Positions 7,439 through 15,709 of a stretch of DNA of 34,518 nucleotides are shown here, in pieces. Source of the stretch: CAZVED01 sp964626205 (GTDB lineage: Bacteria > Patescibacteriota > Patescibacteriia > SG8-24); NCBI GenBank assembly GCA_964626205.1, contig CAZVED010000008.1, positions 1 to 34,518 of the forward strand, written 5' to 3'. Each line of letters starts with the position of its first letter. Positions within the stretch are counted from its first letter, which is position 1. The translations under genes were made by a program, and so were the position numbers. Below the pieces are notes generated by a model that was given only the letters and a program-made list of their open reading frames with translations, had not been told where the DNA came from and did not search any database.

Positions 7439-8866
7439 ATGTCCCTCACCCGCGCAGTCGCAAGCAACACCGCCCTCCACATCGCCGGCAAAGCTGTCGG
7501 TACGGTTTTCGGGTTGTTGACGCTTGCCATCATGACCCGCCACCTCACCACGGACGGCTTCGGCGCATTCACCACCATCACCTCCTTCCTCCAGTTCTTC
7601 GGCATCGTCGTGGACTTCGGTCTCACCATGACCATGGTCCGCATGATTTCCGAAGACGGCGCTGACGAGTCCTCTATCGCCTCGAACGTCTTCACGATGC
7701 GCTTCGTCGCCGGTGTCGTCTTCTTCGGTATCGCGCCGCTCGTCGCGCTCACGCTTCCCTACTCCCCGCTCATCAAGATCGGCATCGCGCTCGCCTCGCT
7801 CTCCTTCCTGAGCATGACGCTCTCGCAAGTGCTTGTCGGCATCTTCCAGAAACACCTTACTGCCGAACGCGCGGCGCTCGCGGAAGTCATCGGGCGCGCA
7901 GTACTCTTGGGCGGCGTCGCTTATGCGGCGGCGGCAGGACTTGGCCTCCTTGCAATCATCCTCGCGCTCGTCACCAGCAACATCGTGCAGTTCGCGCTGA
8001 GCTTCGTCTTTGCTCGCGCACATGTCCGCATCCGCCTTGCCTTCGACCGCGCGATCTGGCGACGTGTATTCGCCATCAGCTGGCCGATCGGCCTCGCCAT
8101 CCTTTTCAACCTCGTCTACCTCAAGGGCGACATCATCATCCTCTCCCTGACGCGAACGCAAAGTGAGGTCGGTCTCTACGGCGCGGCGTACAAGATTCTC
8201 GACGTCGTCACCACGATTCCGATGGTCTTCATGGGTATCGCGCTCCCCATCCTCACCAAGGCATGGACGTCTGGCAACCGCGAGGACTTCGCGCGCAAGC
8301 TCGGTCGATCGTTCGACTTCCTCTCACTGCTCGCGCTCCCGCTTGCTATCGGCTCGATCCCCGTCGCAACCGACCTCATGCGCTTCGTCGCAAGCGAGGA
8401 GTTCGCTCCGGCTGGCACGTTCATGGTCATCCTCATGGCCGGCGGCGCAGCGGTATTCTGGAGCGCGCTCTTCGGCCATGCCGTCGTCGCGCTGGACCTC
8501 CAAAAACGCATGCTCCCGTGGTATGCCGCGGATGCCGCCATCGCCCTCACCTTGTATCTCGTCCTCATCCCGAAGTTCGGCGCCATCGCCGCAGCGTGGA
8601 TCACCGTGCTCTCTGAAGCCTTCATGGCTGTCGCCTCCGGCATCATGACGCTTGGCACGACGCGTATCCGCCTCCCGATGCGCACCTTCGTCCGTGCACT
8701 CACGGCGAGCGTCGGCATGGCCATCATCGTCGCGCTCCTTCCGGATACGCACGTGCTCCTTCGTGTCGGCGTCGGTGCAGGCGTCTACCTCGCGCTCCTC
8801 TTCCTCGTCGGTGGCGTAACGAAGGAAACCTTCTCGTTCCTGCGGCAGAAGCCTGTCGTCTCCTGA
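7439..8866 (+). CDS. Polysaccharide flippase (Wzx/MATE-like, MOP superfamily)
   Basis: A 475-residue polytopic membrane protein with about 12-14 hydrophobic segments across its whole length. The N terminus (SNTALHIAGKAVGTVFGLLT, then TRHLTTDGFGAFTTITSFLQF) is typical of lipid-linked oligosaccharide flippases, which move undecaprenyl-linked glycan units across the membrane. The reading frame is open far upstream to 7004, but that part overlaps the divergent SpoIID gene and its promoter. The ATG at 7439 follows the extended -10 at 7402-7407 and begins the family N terminus. The next gene starts one base after its stop and encodes an O-antigen ligase-type protein, consistent with a surface-glycan assembly pair. 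Substrate is unknown. Confidence 0.9.
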   Translation: MSLTRAVASNTALHIAGKAVGTVFGLLTLAIMTRHLTTDGFGAFTTITSFLQFFGIVVDFGLTMTMVRMISEDGADESSIASNVFTMRFVAGVVFFGIAPLVALTLPYSPLIKIGIALASLSFLSMTLSQVLVGIFQKHLTAERAALAEVIGRAVLLGGVAYAAAAGLGLLAIILALVTSNIVQFALSFVFARAHVRIRLAFDRAIWRRVFAISWPIGLAILFNLVYLKGDIIILSLTRTQSEVGLYGAAYKILDVVTTIPMVFMGIALPILTKAWTSGNREDFARKLGRSFDFLSLLALPLAIGSIPVATDLMRFVASEEFAPAGTFMVILMAGGAAVFWSALFGHAVVALDLQKRMLPWYAADAAIALTLYLVLIPKFGAIAAAWITVLSEAFMAVASGIMTLGTTRIRLPMRTFVRALTASVGMAIIVALLPDTHVLLRVGVGAGVYLALLFLVGGVTKETFSFLRQKPVVS

Positions 8867-8867
8867 T

Positions 8868-10154
8868 ATGACCCCCTTACTCCTCATAGTCCTCGCGCTC
8901 GCGGCCACCGCATTCCTCGCGGTCGCCATCCTCGACCGCCCGCTCGCGCTCGCGGCATTCTGCGCCCTGCTCCCTACATACCTCCTGCGCTTCTCCATCG
9001 GTATCCCGACGACGTTTCTTGAAGTGCTGTTCGGCATTCTCTTTGTTGTCTGGCTGGTGATGGATGCGCCGAAAAGCAAAGTCTGGGAGGCGACACGTGC
9101 ATGGCACCCTGCGCTCGCGATCTTCCTGCTCGGCGCAACGATCGGTATCGCCGTCGCTCCAGACCTCCGCTCTGCCGCCGGTATCTGGCGTGCGTACTTC
9201 GTAGAACCGATCCTCTTCTTCTTCCTGTTCGTCGATATCATCGACCGCCCGCGCCGCCGAAACATGATCGTCGGCGCGCTTGCGACCGCGCTTGTCGTGG
9301 CAGGCATCCTTGCCATCTACCAGAAACTCACCGGGGACGGCATCCCCAACCCGTACTGGGCTGTCGCAGAAACGCGTCGCGCCACGAGTCTTTATGGCTA
9401 CCCAAACGCCATCGGCCTCTTCGGTGCCCCTATCGTCGTACTCCTTACAGGGTGCGCGCTCTCGTTGTTCCAACGTGCCACCGCCGGAGCCGCAGCCCTC
9501 GGCACGACGACGCTCGTCGCGGCAGGCATCGGCGCGCTCGGCATCCTCTTCGCGGTCTCAGAAGGCGCGCTCATCGGCCTTGCGGCAGGCCTGCTGTTGC
9601 TTGGCTTGCTCCTTCGACAGACGCGCGTTGCTGCGCTCACGCTCGTCATCCTCGGATGCGTACTTGTCCTCACGCAGCAGCCACTCATGGACTACGCCAC
9701 GGGCATCGTCGGGCTGCGCGACTCCTCCAGTTCCGTGCGCGCCATCGTCTGGGGCGAATCCGCCGCACTGCTCAAAGACCATCCAGTCTTCGGCGCCGGC
9801 CTTTCCGGATACCCGCTCCTCCTCCCGCCGTATCACCTCGCGACACATATTGAGATCTTCCAATACCCGCACACGCTCCTCATGAACTTCCTGAGCGAAG
9901 TCGGCATCATCGGAACCATGGGCTTCCTCTGGATTCTTGCACTCTTCTTCCGTGACGCGCTGTGGCTGCGCCGCTATGAAGGCGACTGGCTACACCCGAC
10001 GCTCATCGCGGCAATGGGAGCACTCCTCGTGCACGGCCTCGTGGATGTGCCGTACTTCAAGAACGACCTCGCGTTCCTGTTCTTCATCATCGTCGGCCTC
10101 ATGGCAGGAATGCGGGTACATCCGGTGAAACGCGATACCCCAACAGGCACGTGA
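8868..10154 (+). CDS. O-antigen ligase/polymerase (WaaL/Wzy-like) membrane protein
   Basis: A 428-residue polytopic protein with about ten or more transmembrane segments and the large extracytoplasmic loop typical of the O-antigen ligase superfamily. A C-terminal region reads DHPVFGAGLSGYP, then YPHTLLMNFLSEVGIIG, matching the family's conserved H-x-LL...E-x-G pattern. Members join glycan chains to a lipid or protein acceptor or polymerise repeat units outside the membrane. In a lineage usually lacking lipopolysaccharide, glycosylation of surface proteins such as pilins is a plausible role, but this is inference. It begins one base after the flippase stop and ends at a strong terminator. Confidence 0.88.
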   Translation: MTPLLLIVLALAATAFLAVAILDRPLALAAFCALLPTYLLRFSIGIPTTFLEVLFGILFVVWLVMDAPKSKVWEATRAWHPALAIFLLGATIGIAVAPDLRSAAGIWRAYFVEPILFFFLFVDIIDRPRRRNMIVGALATALVVAGILAIYQKLTGDGIPNPYWAVAETRRATSLYGYPNAIGLFGAPIVVLLTGCALSLFQRATAGAAALGTTTLVAAGIGALGILFAVSEGALIGLAAGLLLLGLLLRQTRVAALTLVILGCVLVLTQQPLMDYATGIVGLRDSSSSVRAIVWGESAALLKDHPVFGAGLSGYPLLLPPYHLATHIEIFQYPHTLLMNFLSEVGIIGTMGFLWILALFFRDALWLRRYEGDWLHPTLIAAMGALLVHGLVDVPYFKNDLAFLFFIIVGLMAGMRVHPVKRDTPTGT

Positions 10155-10173
10155 CATTGTGTATCGAGAGAAC

Positions 10174-10203
10174 AAAAAAACCGTCGCAGCAGCGACGGTT
10201 TTT
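10174..10203. terminator. Bidirectional terminator between ligase and NUDIX gene
   Basis: A perfect CCGTCGC / GCGACGG stem with loop AGCA is flanked by an A7 run on the left and a T5 run on the right. It serves convergent genes, and the last codon of the NUDIX gene overlaps its edge. Confidence 0.9.
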
Positions 10204-10645
10204 AGCGCGTAAAGACGGAGATGAACTCGGTGACGATGGTCCGCGCTCCCGGATTGATGAACGGTGATGGTGTCCCGGCAGCGAACTCGTGCAATGGGAC
10301 CCAGCGCCACTCGGAGAACTTCTCCGGCTCCATGAGCGTAGCGTCTTCTTTCGTGGTGCAGAGAAAGATCGGCACGATGTCGCCCGATGTCGCACCGGGA
10401 ATGTCTTGCAGGTACGCAAGAATCTCGAACTCCCTGATGCCCGTTTCCTCCGCGACTTCGCGGCGAAGCGTTGCCTCGACGGTCTCACCGTCTTCACCGC
10501 GCCCGCCAGGAACCGTCCAAAGCGAGGATGGTGCCAAACCCCCGGTGTAGTGCCGATGGCCAAGAAGGACCTTGTTGCCCTTCAGCATGAACGCGGCGGG
10601 ACAGATGCGGTCGCCACCCGAGTCGGAAAGTCGTGAAATGTGCAT
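10202..10645 (-). CDS. NUDIX hydrolase
   Basis: A 147-residue protein containing the complete Nudix box, G-x5-E-x7-REVAEETGI, from G48 to I70; the REVAEETGI helix binds the catalytic metal. Family members hydrolyse nucleoside diphosphates linked to another group, often to clean up oxidised or excess nucleotides. The substrate cannot be told from sequence. The ATG at 10645 is only 6 nt downstream of a -10 with a perfect TTGACA at 17 bp, so the mRNA should be leaderless. Its stop overlaps the bidirectional terminator. It is divergent from the MerR gene. Confidence 0.95.
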   Translation of the reverse strand: MHISRLSDSGGDRICPAAFMLKGNKVLLGHRHYTGGLAPSSLWTVPGGRGEDGETVEATLRREVAEETGIREFEILAYLQDIPGATSGDIVPIFLCTTKEDATLMEPEKFSEWRWVPLHEFAAGTPSPFINPGARTIVTEFISVFTR

Positions 10646-10651
10646 GTCGGG

Positions 10652-10680
10652 ATGCTAGGGTATCTCATTCCCTTTGTCAA
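10652..10680 (-). promoter_or_regulatory. Promoter of NUDIX gene (leaderless)
   Basis: On the minus strand, TTGACA (10680-10675), a 17-bp spacer, then TAGCAT (10657-10652). Only 6 nt separate the -10 from the ATG at 10645, so transcription should start at or next to the A of the start codon. Confidence 0.8.
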
Positions 10681-10699
10681 TGGAGCGACATTCTACCCC

Positions 10700-10730
10700 T
10701 TGACCCTGACGTTACGTCATGGTTTATTCT
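10700..10730 (+). promoter_or_regulatory. MerR-type operator-promoter with 19-bp spacer
   Basis: -35 TTGACC (10700-10705) and -10 TATTCT (10725-10730) are 19 bp apart, the over-long spacing diagnostic of MerR-family activated promoters. The spacer is filled by a dyad centred on 10713: TGACGT-T-ACGTCA, extending with one mismatch to 10 bp per arm (10703-10723). It precedes the MerR gene, so autoregulation is likely. Confidence 0.9.
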
Positions 10731-10769
10731 GCACAGTATGACGGGGTCGACACCGTCACAAAGAACACT

Positions 10770-11528
10770 ATGGCCTACACTGTCCGACAACTTGCGAAGC
10801 TCGCCGGCGTCACCGTCCGAACCCTGCATCACTATGATGCGGCCTGGTTGCTGAAGCCTGCGCGGGTAGAGAAGAACGGGTATCGCCAGTACGGCGAAGA
10901 CGAACTGTTGCGCCTACAACAGATCCTCTTCTTCCGCGAGCTGGACTTCCCACTCGATGAGATCCGGCGCATCCTCGCGTCGCCGCATTTCGACATGCGC
11001 ACAGCACTCCGAGACCATCGGAAACTCGTCGAGATCCGCAAGAAACGCCTCACCGCGCTCATTGCGACGATTGATAGGACTATTGATAAACTCACTGACC
11101 AGAAACCTATGGCTGACGAAGAACTGTACGAGAACTTCATGACCGACGAAGAGAAGGCCTACGCGAAAGAAGCCAGGGAGCGCTGGGGCGACTCGCTCCC
11201 TTGGAAGCAATCGCAGAAAAAAATGAAGAGGATGACGAAAACCGAAATGGACCAGCTCAAGGAAGATGGCACCCGCTTCACCAAGGAACTCGCCACGGCT
11301 TCAGAGGAGGGCGCTACGAGCGAACGGATGCAAGCGCTCATCGCCAAGCACTACGACAGTCTCCGCATGTGGTATGAACCGAATCTCGAAATGTACCGCG
11401 GCCTCGCGAACATGTATGTGGATGACGCACGTTTCACGAAGTACTACGACGACGTGAAGCCAGGGCTCGCCATCATCATGCGCGACGCAATGCTTTTCTG
11501 GGCGGACGCGCAGGAAGGAAAAGCGTGA
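10770..11528 (+). CDS. MerR-family transcriptional activator with TipAS-like domain
   Basis: A 252-residue protein. The N terminus (YTVRQLAKLAGVTVRTLHHYD, about residues 3-23) is the MerR winged helix-turn-helix; GYRQYGEDELLRLQQILFFRELDFPLDEIRRIL continues the family fold. A charged dimerisation helix covers roughly 75-110. The C-terminal half resembles TipAS, the all-helical domain that binds thiopeptide and other drugs in TipA (family knowledge). The ATG at 10770 is chosen because an upstream extension to 10719 would run into the operator, and the MerR fold begins exactly here. The promoter has the 19-bp spacer and dyad expected for a self-activating MerR protein. No separate target gene is obvious, so it may control only itself or act elsewhere. 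Confidence 0.93.
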   Translation: MAYTVRQLAKLAGVTVRTLHHYDAAWLLKPARVEKNGYRQYGEDELLRLQQILFFRELDFPLDEIRRILASPHFDMRTALRDHRKLVEIRKKRLTALIATIDRTIDKLTDQKPMADEELYENFMTDEEKAYAKEARERWGDSLPWKQSQKKMKRMTKTEMDQLKEDGTRFTKELATASEEGATSERMQALIAKHYDSLRMWYEPNLEMYRGLANMYVDDARFTKYYDDVKPGLAIIMRDAMLFWADAQEGKA

Positions 11529-11535
11529 GGAAAAC

Positions 11536-11566
11536 GGAAACGCCCGCCATTACGGCGGGCGTTTCC
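11536..11566. terminator. Bidirectional terminator between MerR and DUF1801 genes
   Basis: A perfect 13-bp stem (11536-11548 with 11554-11566) with loop ATTAC, A-rich on the left. It sits between convergent genes and its last base overlaps the DUF1801 stop codon. Confidence 0.9.
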
Positions 11567-11979
11567 TATTTCAATCCCGGAGCCTTCTCTGCACGCTTGA
11601 GAAGCTTCTTGAGCGTCACAAGGTCCAAGTCCTCGATCTTCTTGAAACGAATGCAGCTCTTACCGACGCTGACCTTGCCGAGCTCCTTCGCATATTTCTC
11701 CGCAAGATACTTCCCGCCGTCGAGCGCGCACACGTATAAGCTGATGTAGTTCTTCTGGCTTGCGAGCGCGACAACGGGCCACGAGATCATCTCCTTCTTG
11801 TAGTTCTTATATGGAAAGCTGCCGTACCCCAGCATGTTGTGAGCGAAATACGGCTTAAGCTTCGGAACCGTCTTGATGATGAGTTTGTGCAGAAATTCCA
11901 CCGACACACGTCGCTCCTTTGGAAGAGCCGCCAAATACTCTTTCACGGACGTCGCCTTGGAGGGCTTAAACATGTTCAT
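11566..11979 (-). CDS. DUF1801 (YdhG-like) domain protein
   Basis: A 137-residue protein with DUF1801 features: an N-terminal helical part (SVKEYLAALPKERRVSVEFLHKLI), then AHNMLGYGSFPYKN and SWPVVALASQKNYISLYVC, and a C-terminal GKSCIRFKKIEDLDLVTLKKLLKRA. The fold is a small alpha-beta domain; no biochemical function is established for the family, and some members are annotated as iron-chaperone-like. A longer frame to 12093 exists but runs through the divergent PadR promoter. The ATG at 11979 (a second in-frame ATG lies two codons later) fits the domain start. A TACGCT -10 candidate lies 9 nt upstream, suggesting a short or absent leader. Confidence 0.85.
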   Translation of the reverse strand: MNMFKPSKATSVKEYLAALPKERRVSVEFLHKLIIKTVPKLKPYFAHNMLGYGSFPYKNYKKEMISWPVVALASQKNYISLYVCALDGGKYLAEKYAKELGKVSVGKSCIRFKKIEDLDLVTLKKLLKRAEKAPGLK

Positions 11980-11998
11980 AGTAGCCGTAGCGTACCAT

Positions 11999-12010
11999 TT
12001 CCGCCTTATT
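11999..12010 (-). repeat. Dispersed 12-mer AATAAGGCGGAA, copy 2
   Basis: Identical to the copies at 7372-7383 and 30400-30411. It lies between the DUF1801 and PadR promoters. Confidence 0.6.
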
Positions 12011-12014
12011 CTAG

Positions 12015-12048
12015 GTACCTTGCACGACAAGGTACTATGGTATATACT
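12015..12048 (+). promoter_or_regulatory. PadR promoter with inverted-repeat operator
   Basis: -35 TTGCAC (12020-12025), 17-bp spacer, -10 TATACT (12043-12048). An 8-bp perfect inverted repeat, GTACCTTG-N5-CAAGGTAC (12015-12035), covers the -35, and a second small palindrome, GTATATAC, overlaps the -10. This layout suits steric repression, presumably by the PadR encoded next (inference). Confidence 0.75.
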
Positions 12049-12069
12049 ACTCTCATAGCCCCCTTCTTT

Positions 12070-12399
12070 ATGAAAGAAATCGACATCGAACACACGAAGG
12101 CCGCAATGCGACGCGGAACGCTGGAATATTGCATCCTGCTCATCATCTCGCGCGGAAAAATCTACGCTACGGACATCCTGAAGCTCCTTAAGGAGGCCGA
12201 CCTTATCGTGGTGGAAGGGACACTCTATCCCCTACTGAGCCGCCTGCGCTCCGAAGAGCTCGTCGACTACGTCTGGGAGGAATCCAAGACAGGGCCGCCC
12301 CGCAAGTACTACACCATTACGCCGAAAGGAAAAGAAAATCTCGAGCAGCTCAAAATCACCTGGAAATCGCTCGTCGATTCGATCACGCGACTCATGTAA
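12070..12399 (+). CDS. PadR-family transcriptional regulator
   Basis: A 109-residue winged-helix repressor. The core (RRGTLEYCILLIISRGKIYATDILKLLKEADLIVVEGTLYPLLSRLRSEELVDYVWEES) shows the PadR pattern of DNA-binding helix followed by the TLYPLLSRL recognition segment and a beta wing, then PPRKYYTITPKGKENL and a C-terminal dimerisation helix. The ATG at 12070 is chosen over an earlier ATG at 12037, which falls inside the promoter. It is 11 nt upstream of the PspC gene. PadR plus PspC pairs are a known arrangement for regulated envelope-stress functions, so it most likely represses this operon. Confidence 0.94.
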   Translation: MKEIDIEHTKAAMRRGTLEYCILLIISRGKIYATDILKLLKEADLIVVEGTLYPLLSRLRSEELVDYVWEESKTGPPRKYYTITPKGKENLEQLKITWKSLVDSITRLM

Positions 12400-12410
12400 C
12401 GAACATCGAT

Positions 12411-14141
12411 ATGAAAAAAGCATTACAAATCAGTCTCGCTCAGACACTGTTCGCCATCGAAGAGGACGCGTACACCAAGCTCGATACCTACCTCAAGAAC
12501 GTCCGAGCGCATTTCGAGACGACCGAAGGCAAGGACGAGATCATCGCGGACATTGAAGGTCGCATCGCCGAACAGTTCCTGGAGACGAAACGCGCGGTCG
12601 TGACCATTATCGATGTCGACGCGGTCATCGCCTCTATGGGCCACACAGAGGACTTCGGCGGCGAACCGCGCCCCGCGCATGATGCGCCTGCCATGCCACC
12701 GAGACCGAGGAAGCTCTACCGAAACCCGGACGACAAGGTCATCGCCGGCGTCTGCTCCGGTATCGCCGCATATCTCGGCGTCGATGTTGTCTGGGTACGC
12801 CTCGCGTTCGTGCTGTTCACGCTCGGAACGGGATTCGGCATCATCCTTTACATCGTCCTCTGGCTCCTCGTCCCCGAAGCCGCCACCCCGTCGCAGAAGC
12901 TCGAAATGACCGGAACGCCAGTGACCATTGAGACCATCAGCGAGAACGTCAAGGAAAAGATCGAGGTCGTAAAGGAAAAACATGGCAGCGACTTCCGCCG
13001 CATCATCAGCATCCCCATCGACCTGTTGAGCGGGTTCTTCCGGTTCCTCTTCGGGAAGTTCTTTCCGTTCATCGGAGTGCTCATCGGCGTCATCGTGGCG
13101 ACCGGAGCGTTCGTAGGAGCAATCGTGCTCTCCTGCATGGCCGTCCTTATTCTCACCTCGCCACTCGACCAGTACGCTGACTTCCCGATTACCGACGTTG
13201 CCACGCAAGGCGTCGTCATCATGACCGTCATCGGCGGCTATCTCGCCGCTGTCATACCCGTCATCTTCCTCTTCCTCTTCGCTGCGAGCCTCGTCGCGCG
13301 GAGAGGGCTCATCAAGCCTATGCTCGGCTTCGGGCTCATCGGTATCTGGGCCGTCGGTCTCGTCATCGCCGGAGTCGCAGCATTCAAAGGCAACATGGCA
13401 TATCAAGACTATGTAGCGAGGACGCCCGCATACGCCGAAGTGACGAACGCCATCCCATTTGAAGGAGATGTTACCGCACTCAAGATCGTCGCCGGCAACA
13501 GCGTCACGCTTGTGCAAGGCGACCAGCCCGGATTAATCGCAACCGGTCGCGAGAAAGATATGGATTCCGTCGTCGTTGATGTGACCGATGGCACGATGAC
13601 CGTCCGCAGCAAACCGGCGCTACGAAATTTCTGTATCTTCTGCGATCGTCGCACTCCGAAGCTCACGCTCACGCTCCCTTCGCTTGCCACGATTTCCGCA
13701 AGCAGCGGGTCACGTATCGTCTCCGAGGCTTGGGCAAGCGAGGAATTGATGGTTGTCGACCTTAGCTCCGGCTCTCGTGGCGACATGACCTTGACCGCCT
13801 CCCGCCTTGAAGCCAAAGCGAGCAGCGGCTCCCTGCTCGTCCTGCAAGGAGCGGTCACGAATGCGGAGTTGGCAGCATCTTCCGGCAGTCGCATCGACAC
13901 GGAAGACGCGACGATAACGGATGCTATCGCTATAGCGAGCAGCGGCTCCCGCATCCGGTTCGGCGCAATCGAGAACCTGACCGCCACAGCATCGAGCGGT
14001 TCGGAGATCACGTACTTCGGGAATCCGAACGTGGATATGCACACGGATTCCGGCAGTGACGTCTACCGCGGTGCTGATTTCAGGCTTGCCCCTCCTCTCC
14101 CGCCAGATGCACCAGACGAAGACGTCGGAGCCACGGAATGA
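12411..14141 (+). CDS. PspC-domain membrane protein with C-terminal DUF2807-type beta-solenoid
   Basis: A 576-residue multidomain protein. An N-terminal helical domain (about 1-85) precedes a PspC domain at roughly 98-155 (KLYRNPDDKVIAGVCSGIAAYLGVD, then a transmembrane helix). Several further transmembrane segments lie at about 205-330. The C-terminal part, about 345-560, resembles DUF2807 (head GIN domain). It repeats the box [A/L]SSGS at intervals of about 20 residues, seven times if the final DSGSD is counted, as expected for rungs of a beta-helix exposed outside the membrane. A CIFC pair lies just before the repeats. PspC proteins take part in membrane-stress sensing; the fusion suggests a surface sensor or adhesin-like element. 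It is co-transcribed with padR. Confidence 0.88.
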   Translation: MKKALQISLAQTLFAIEEDAYTKLDTYLKNVRAHFETTEGKDEIIADIEGRIAEQFLETKRAVVTIIDVDAVIASMGHTEDFGGEPRPAHDAPAMPPRPRKLYRNPDDKVIAGVCSGIAAYLGVDVVWVRLAFVLFTLGTGFGIILYIVLWLLVPEAATPSQKLEMTGTPVTIETISENVKEKIEVVKEKHGSDFRRIISIPIDLLSGFFRFLFGKFFPFIGVLIGVIVATGAFVGAIVLSCMAVLILTSPLDQYADFPITDVATQGVVIMTVIGGYLAAVIPVIFLFLFAASLVARRGLIKPMLGFGLIGIWAVGLVIAGVAAFKGNMAYQDYVARTPAYAEVTNAIPFEGDVTALKIVAGNSVTLVQGDQPGLIATGREKDMDSVVVDVTDGTMTVRSKPALRNFCIFCDRRTPKLTLTLPSLATISASSGSRIVSEAWASEELMVVDLSSGSRGDMTLTASRLEAKASSGSLLVLQGAVTNAELAASSGSRIDTEDATITDAIAIASSGSRIRFGAIENLTATASSGSEITYFGNPNVDMHTDSGSDVYRGADFRLAPPLPPDAPDEDVGATE

Positions 14142-14148
14142 CCGTAGC

Positions 14149-14179
14149 AAAAACGCCTGCCGTAGTGGCAGGCGTTTTT
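14149..14179. terminator. Bidirectional terminator between PspC gene and flavin redox operon
   Basis: A perfect 13-bp stem (14149-14161 with 14167-14179), A5 at the left and T5 at the right, loop GTAGT. It lies between convergent units. Confidence 0.92.
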
Positions 14180-14182
14180 CGT

Positions 14183-15697
14183 TCAGAATCCCGGGAAATA
14201 ATCCGTAATGATGCGCGTATCATCCACGCCAGTCTTCCGCAGCAGCACCTTATAGGCATCGACCATGCCGGATGGTCCGGAAAGGTAAAACGTCCGGTTA
14301 GTCGCGTCTGGAACCTCTTTCGCAAGAAGCTCAGCATCGATATGGCCGACATGCTCGTACCCGTCGGTCGGCCCGGATACGTTCGTGACGACGCGGACAA
14401 GCTTGAGTCCCATCCGTTTACGCGCTGCGGCGAAAACGTCCAGGTAGGCAAAATCGTGCGGCGTCATGCAGGCATAGAAGAGGGTAATGTCGCGTCGTTC
14501 CTCCGTGGCCAACAAGTGCGCAATCATGCTGCGAAACGGGGTGATGCCGATGCCTCCGGCGATGAACACGAGCTTCGTCGACGTGTCCCGCGGAAGAACG
14601 AAGTCCCCTGCGAGACCGCCCGCAATCATCGTATCCCCGGGCGCGGATGCCAAGAGCGCACGTTTGAACGTACTCGGCGTGTCACCGATGCGCACACCAA
14701 GGCGGAGCAACGGATCTGTCGGCGATGATGCGATGGTGAAATATCGACGAATGCCGCGGGTATCGCTCTTCGCGTGTGGGAGCGTCCATTCGAGATACTG
14801 CCCGGGCGCGAACCAGAACGGACGGTCGGGCGCGAACGCAAACTCGTGCACGCCCGGAGCGACTTCGCTCCGCTCAGCAAGACGAAGGCGGATGCGCGGT
14901 GACGGGGCAGCAAGGAACGCAAGCAGATTACCGATGAGCAATGCGAGTTCTGGCGTGGAGAAGAACGGCCCGATATGGAAACGCGACATGAACAGCACGC
15001 CGACGGCTGCCGCGTACCAGAACCGCAGACGCTTTGTCGGCGGCGAGGTCAGCGGCTCGGTAAGCATGATGGTCGCGAAGAATACCACCGGCCAAGAAAG
15101 CATGGCCTGCGAAAGCGCATCCATGACCGAACGCCCGGCCAGGAACGACGAGAGCGTCAGCGTGACGGCAGCCGCAAGGAAAAACGTTCCGACCATCGCC
15201 TCGCGACGGACCTTGCGGACGATCGCCGCGCCGAGGACGACAACGAACGGAAGCATTGCCGCGCTGCCGACCCACCAGACCGCCATCCATCCTCCGGCGA
15301 TGCCGAGCACGACGGCGGCAAACGCAGCGGGATTGAACACGTGTCGATTCCTTGCCGTCAAAACGTACTTGGATGCCATCGCGAGCGCAGCAGCAAGAAC
15401 GATCGTACCGGCCTCGCGCACGGATGTCGGCGGCGCAAAGATGAAGAACAGGATGAACGCAGTGATGTATGAGGATTCGATGTTCGCCGGAACGCGGAAT
15501 GCCCGTGCAAACGCCGCATTCGTGACGGCGCAGGACGCGATAAAAAGAACAAGCGAGGCCGCTAATGCGATACCAGAATACGGAAGCACGCCAAGAAATC
15601 CAAACAAGATGCCGACCACTGCAAGGGCCGCAAGCCCCCGAAGCGTCAGCCGGTACATCGTGATGGCGTTCAGGAACGCGTCAATGGGGCGCAACAT
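14183..15697 (-). CDS. NqrB/RnfD-like membrane domain fused to FAD/NAD(P)-binding oxidoreductase
   Basis: A 504-residue fusion. Residues 1-265 form a polytopic domain with about 8-10 hydrophobic segments and RnfD/NqrB signatures: RHVFNPAAFA at 119-128 and TEPLTSPPT at 213-221. Residues 267-504 are a ferredoxin-NADP-reductase-type module: FAD motif RRYFTIASS at 317-325, GDFVLP at 364-369, nucleotide motif GGIGITP at 381-387, and SGPSGM at 473-478. The arrangement suggests that electrons pass from cytoplasmic NAD(P)H through FAD into the membrane domain. The SGAT-type flavin attachment motif of RnfD/NqrB is not visible in the membrane part. It is the last gene after the FMN-binding and apbE genes. 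The exact acceptor is unknown. Confidence 0.9.
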   Translation of the reverse strand: MLRPIDAFLNAITMYRLTLRGLAALAVVGILFGFLGVLPYSGIALAASLVLFIASCAVTNAAFARAFRVPANIESSYITAFILFFIFAPPTSVREAGTIVLAAALAMASKYVLTARNRHVFNPAAFAAVVLGIAGGWMAVWWVGSAAMLPFVVVLGAAIVRKVRREAMVGTFFLAAAVTLTLSSFLAGRSVMDALSQAMLSWPVVFFATIMLTEPLTSPPTKRLRFWYAAAVGVLFMSRFHIGPFFSTPELALLIGNLLAFLAAPSPRIRLRLAERSEVAPGVHEFAFAPDRPFWFAPGQYLEWTLPHAKSDTRGIRRYFTIASSPTDPLLRLGVRIGDTPSTFKRALLASAPGDTMIAGGLAGDFVLPRDTSTKLVFIAGGIGITPFRSMIAHLLATEERRDITLFYACMTPHDFAYLDVFAAARKRMGLKLVRVVTNVSGPTDGYEHVGHIDAELLAKEVPDATNRTFYLSGPSGMVDAYKVLLRKTGVDDTRIITDYFPGF

Positions 15698-15709
15698 AGG
15701 ATAGCGTCA

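Noticed and set aside
8324..9316. 330-residue open frame on the minus strand
   Set aside because: Antisense across the flippase/ligase junction; no coherent protein.
10738..10854. Short frame starting at ATG 10738 just after the MerR promoter
   Set aside because: Out of frame with the MerR gene, low plausibility, and overlaps the DNA-binding domain; could be at most an untested leader peptide.
12423..13517. 364-residue open frame on the minus strand
   Set aside because: Antisense to the PspC gene, acidic low-complexity composition, no start signal; shadow frame.
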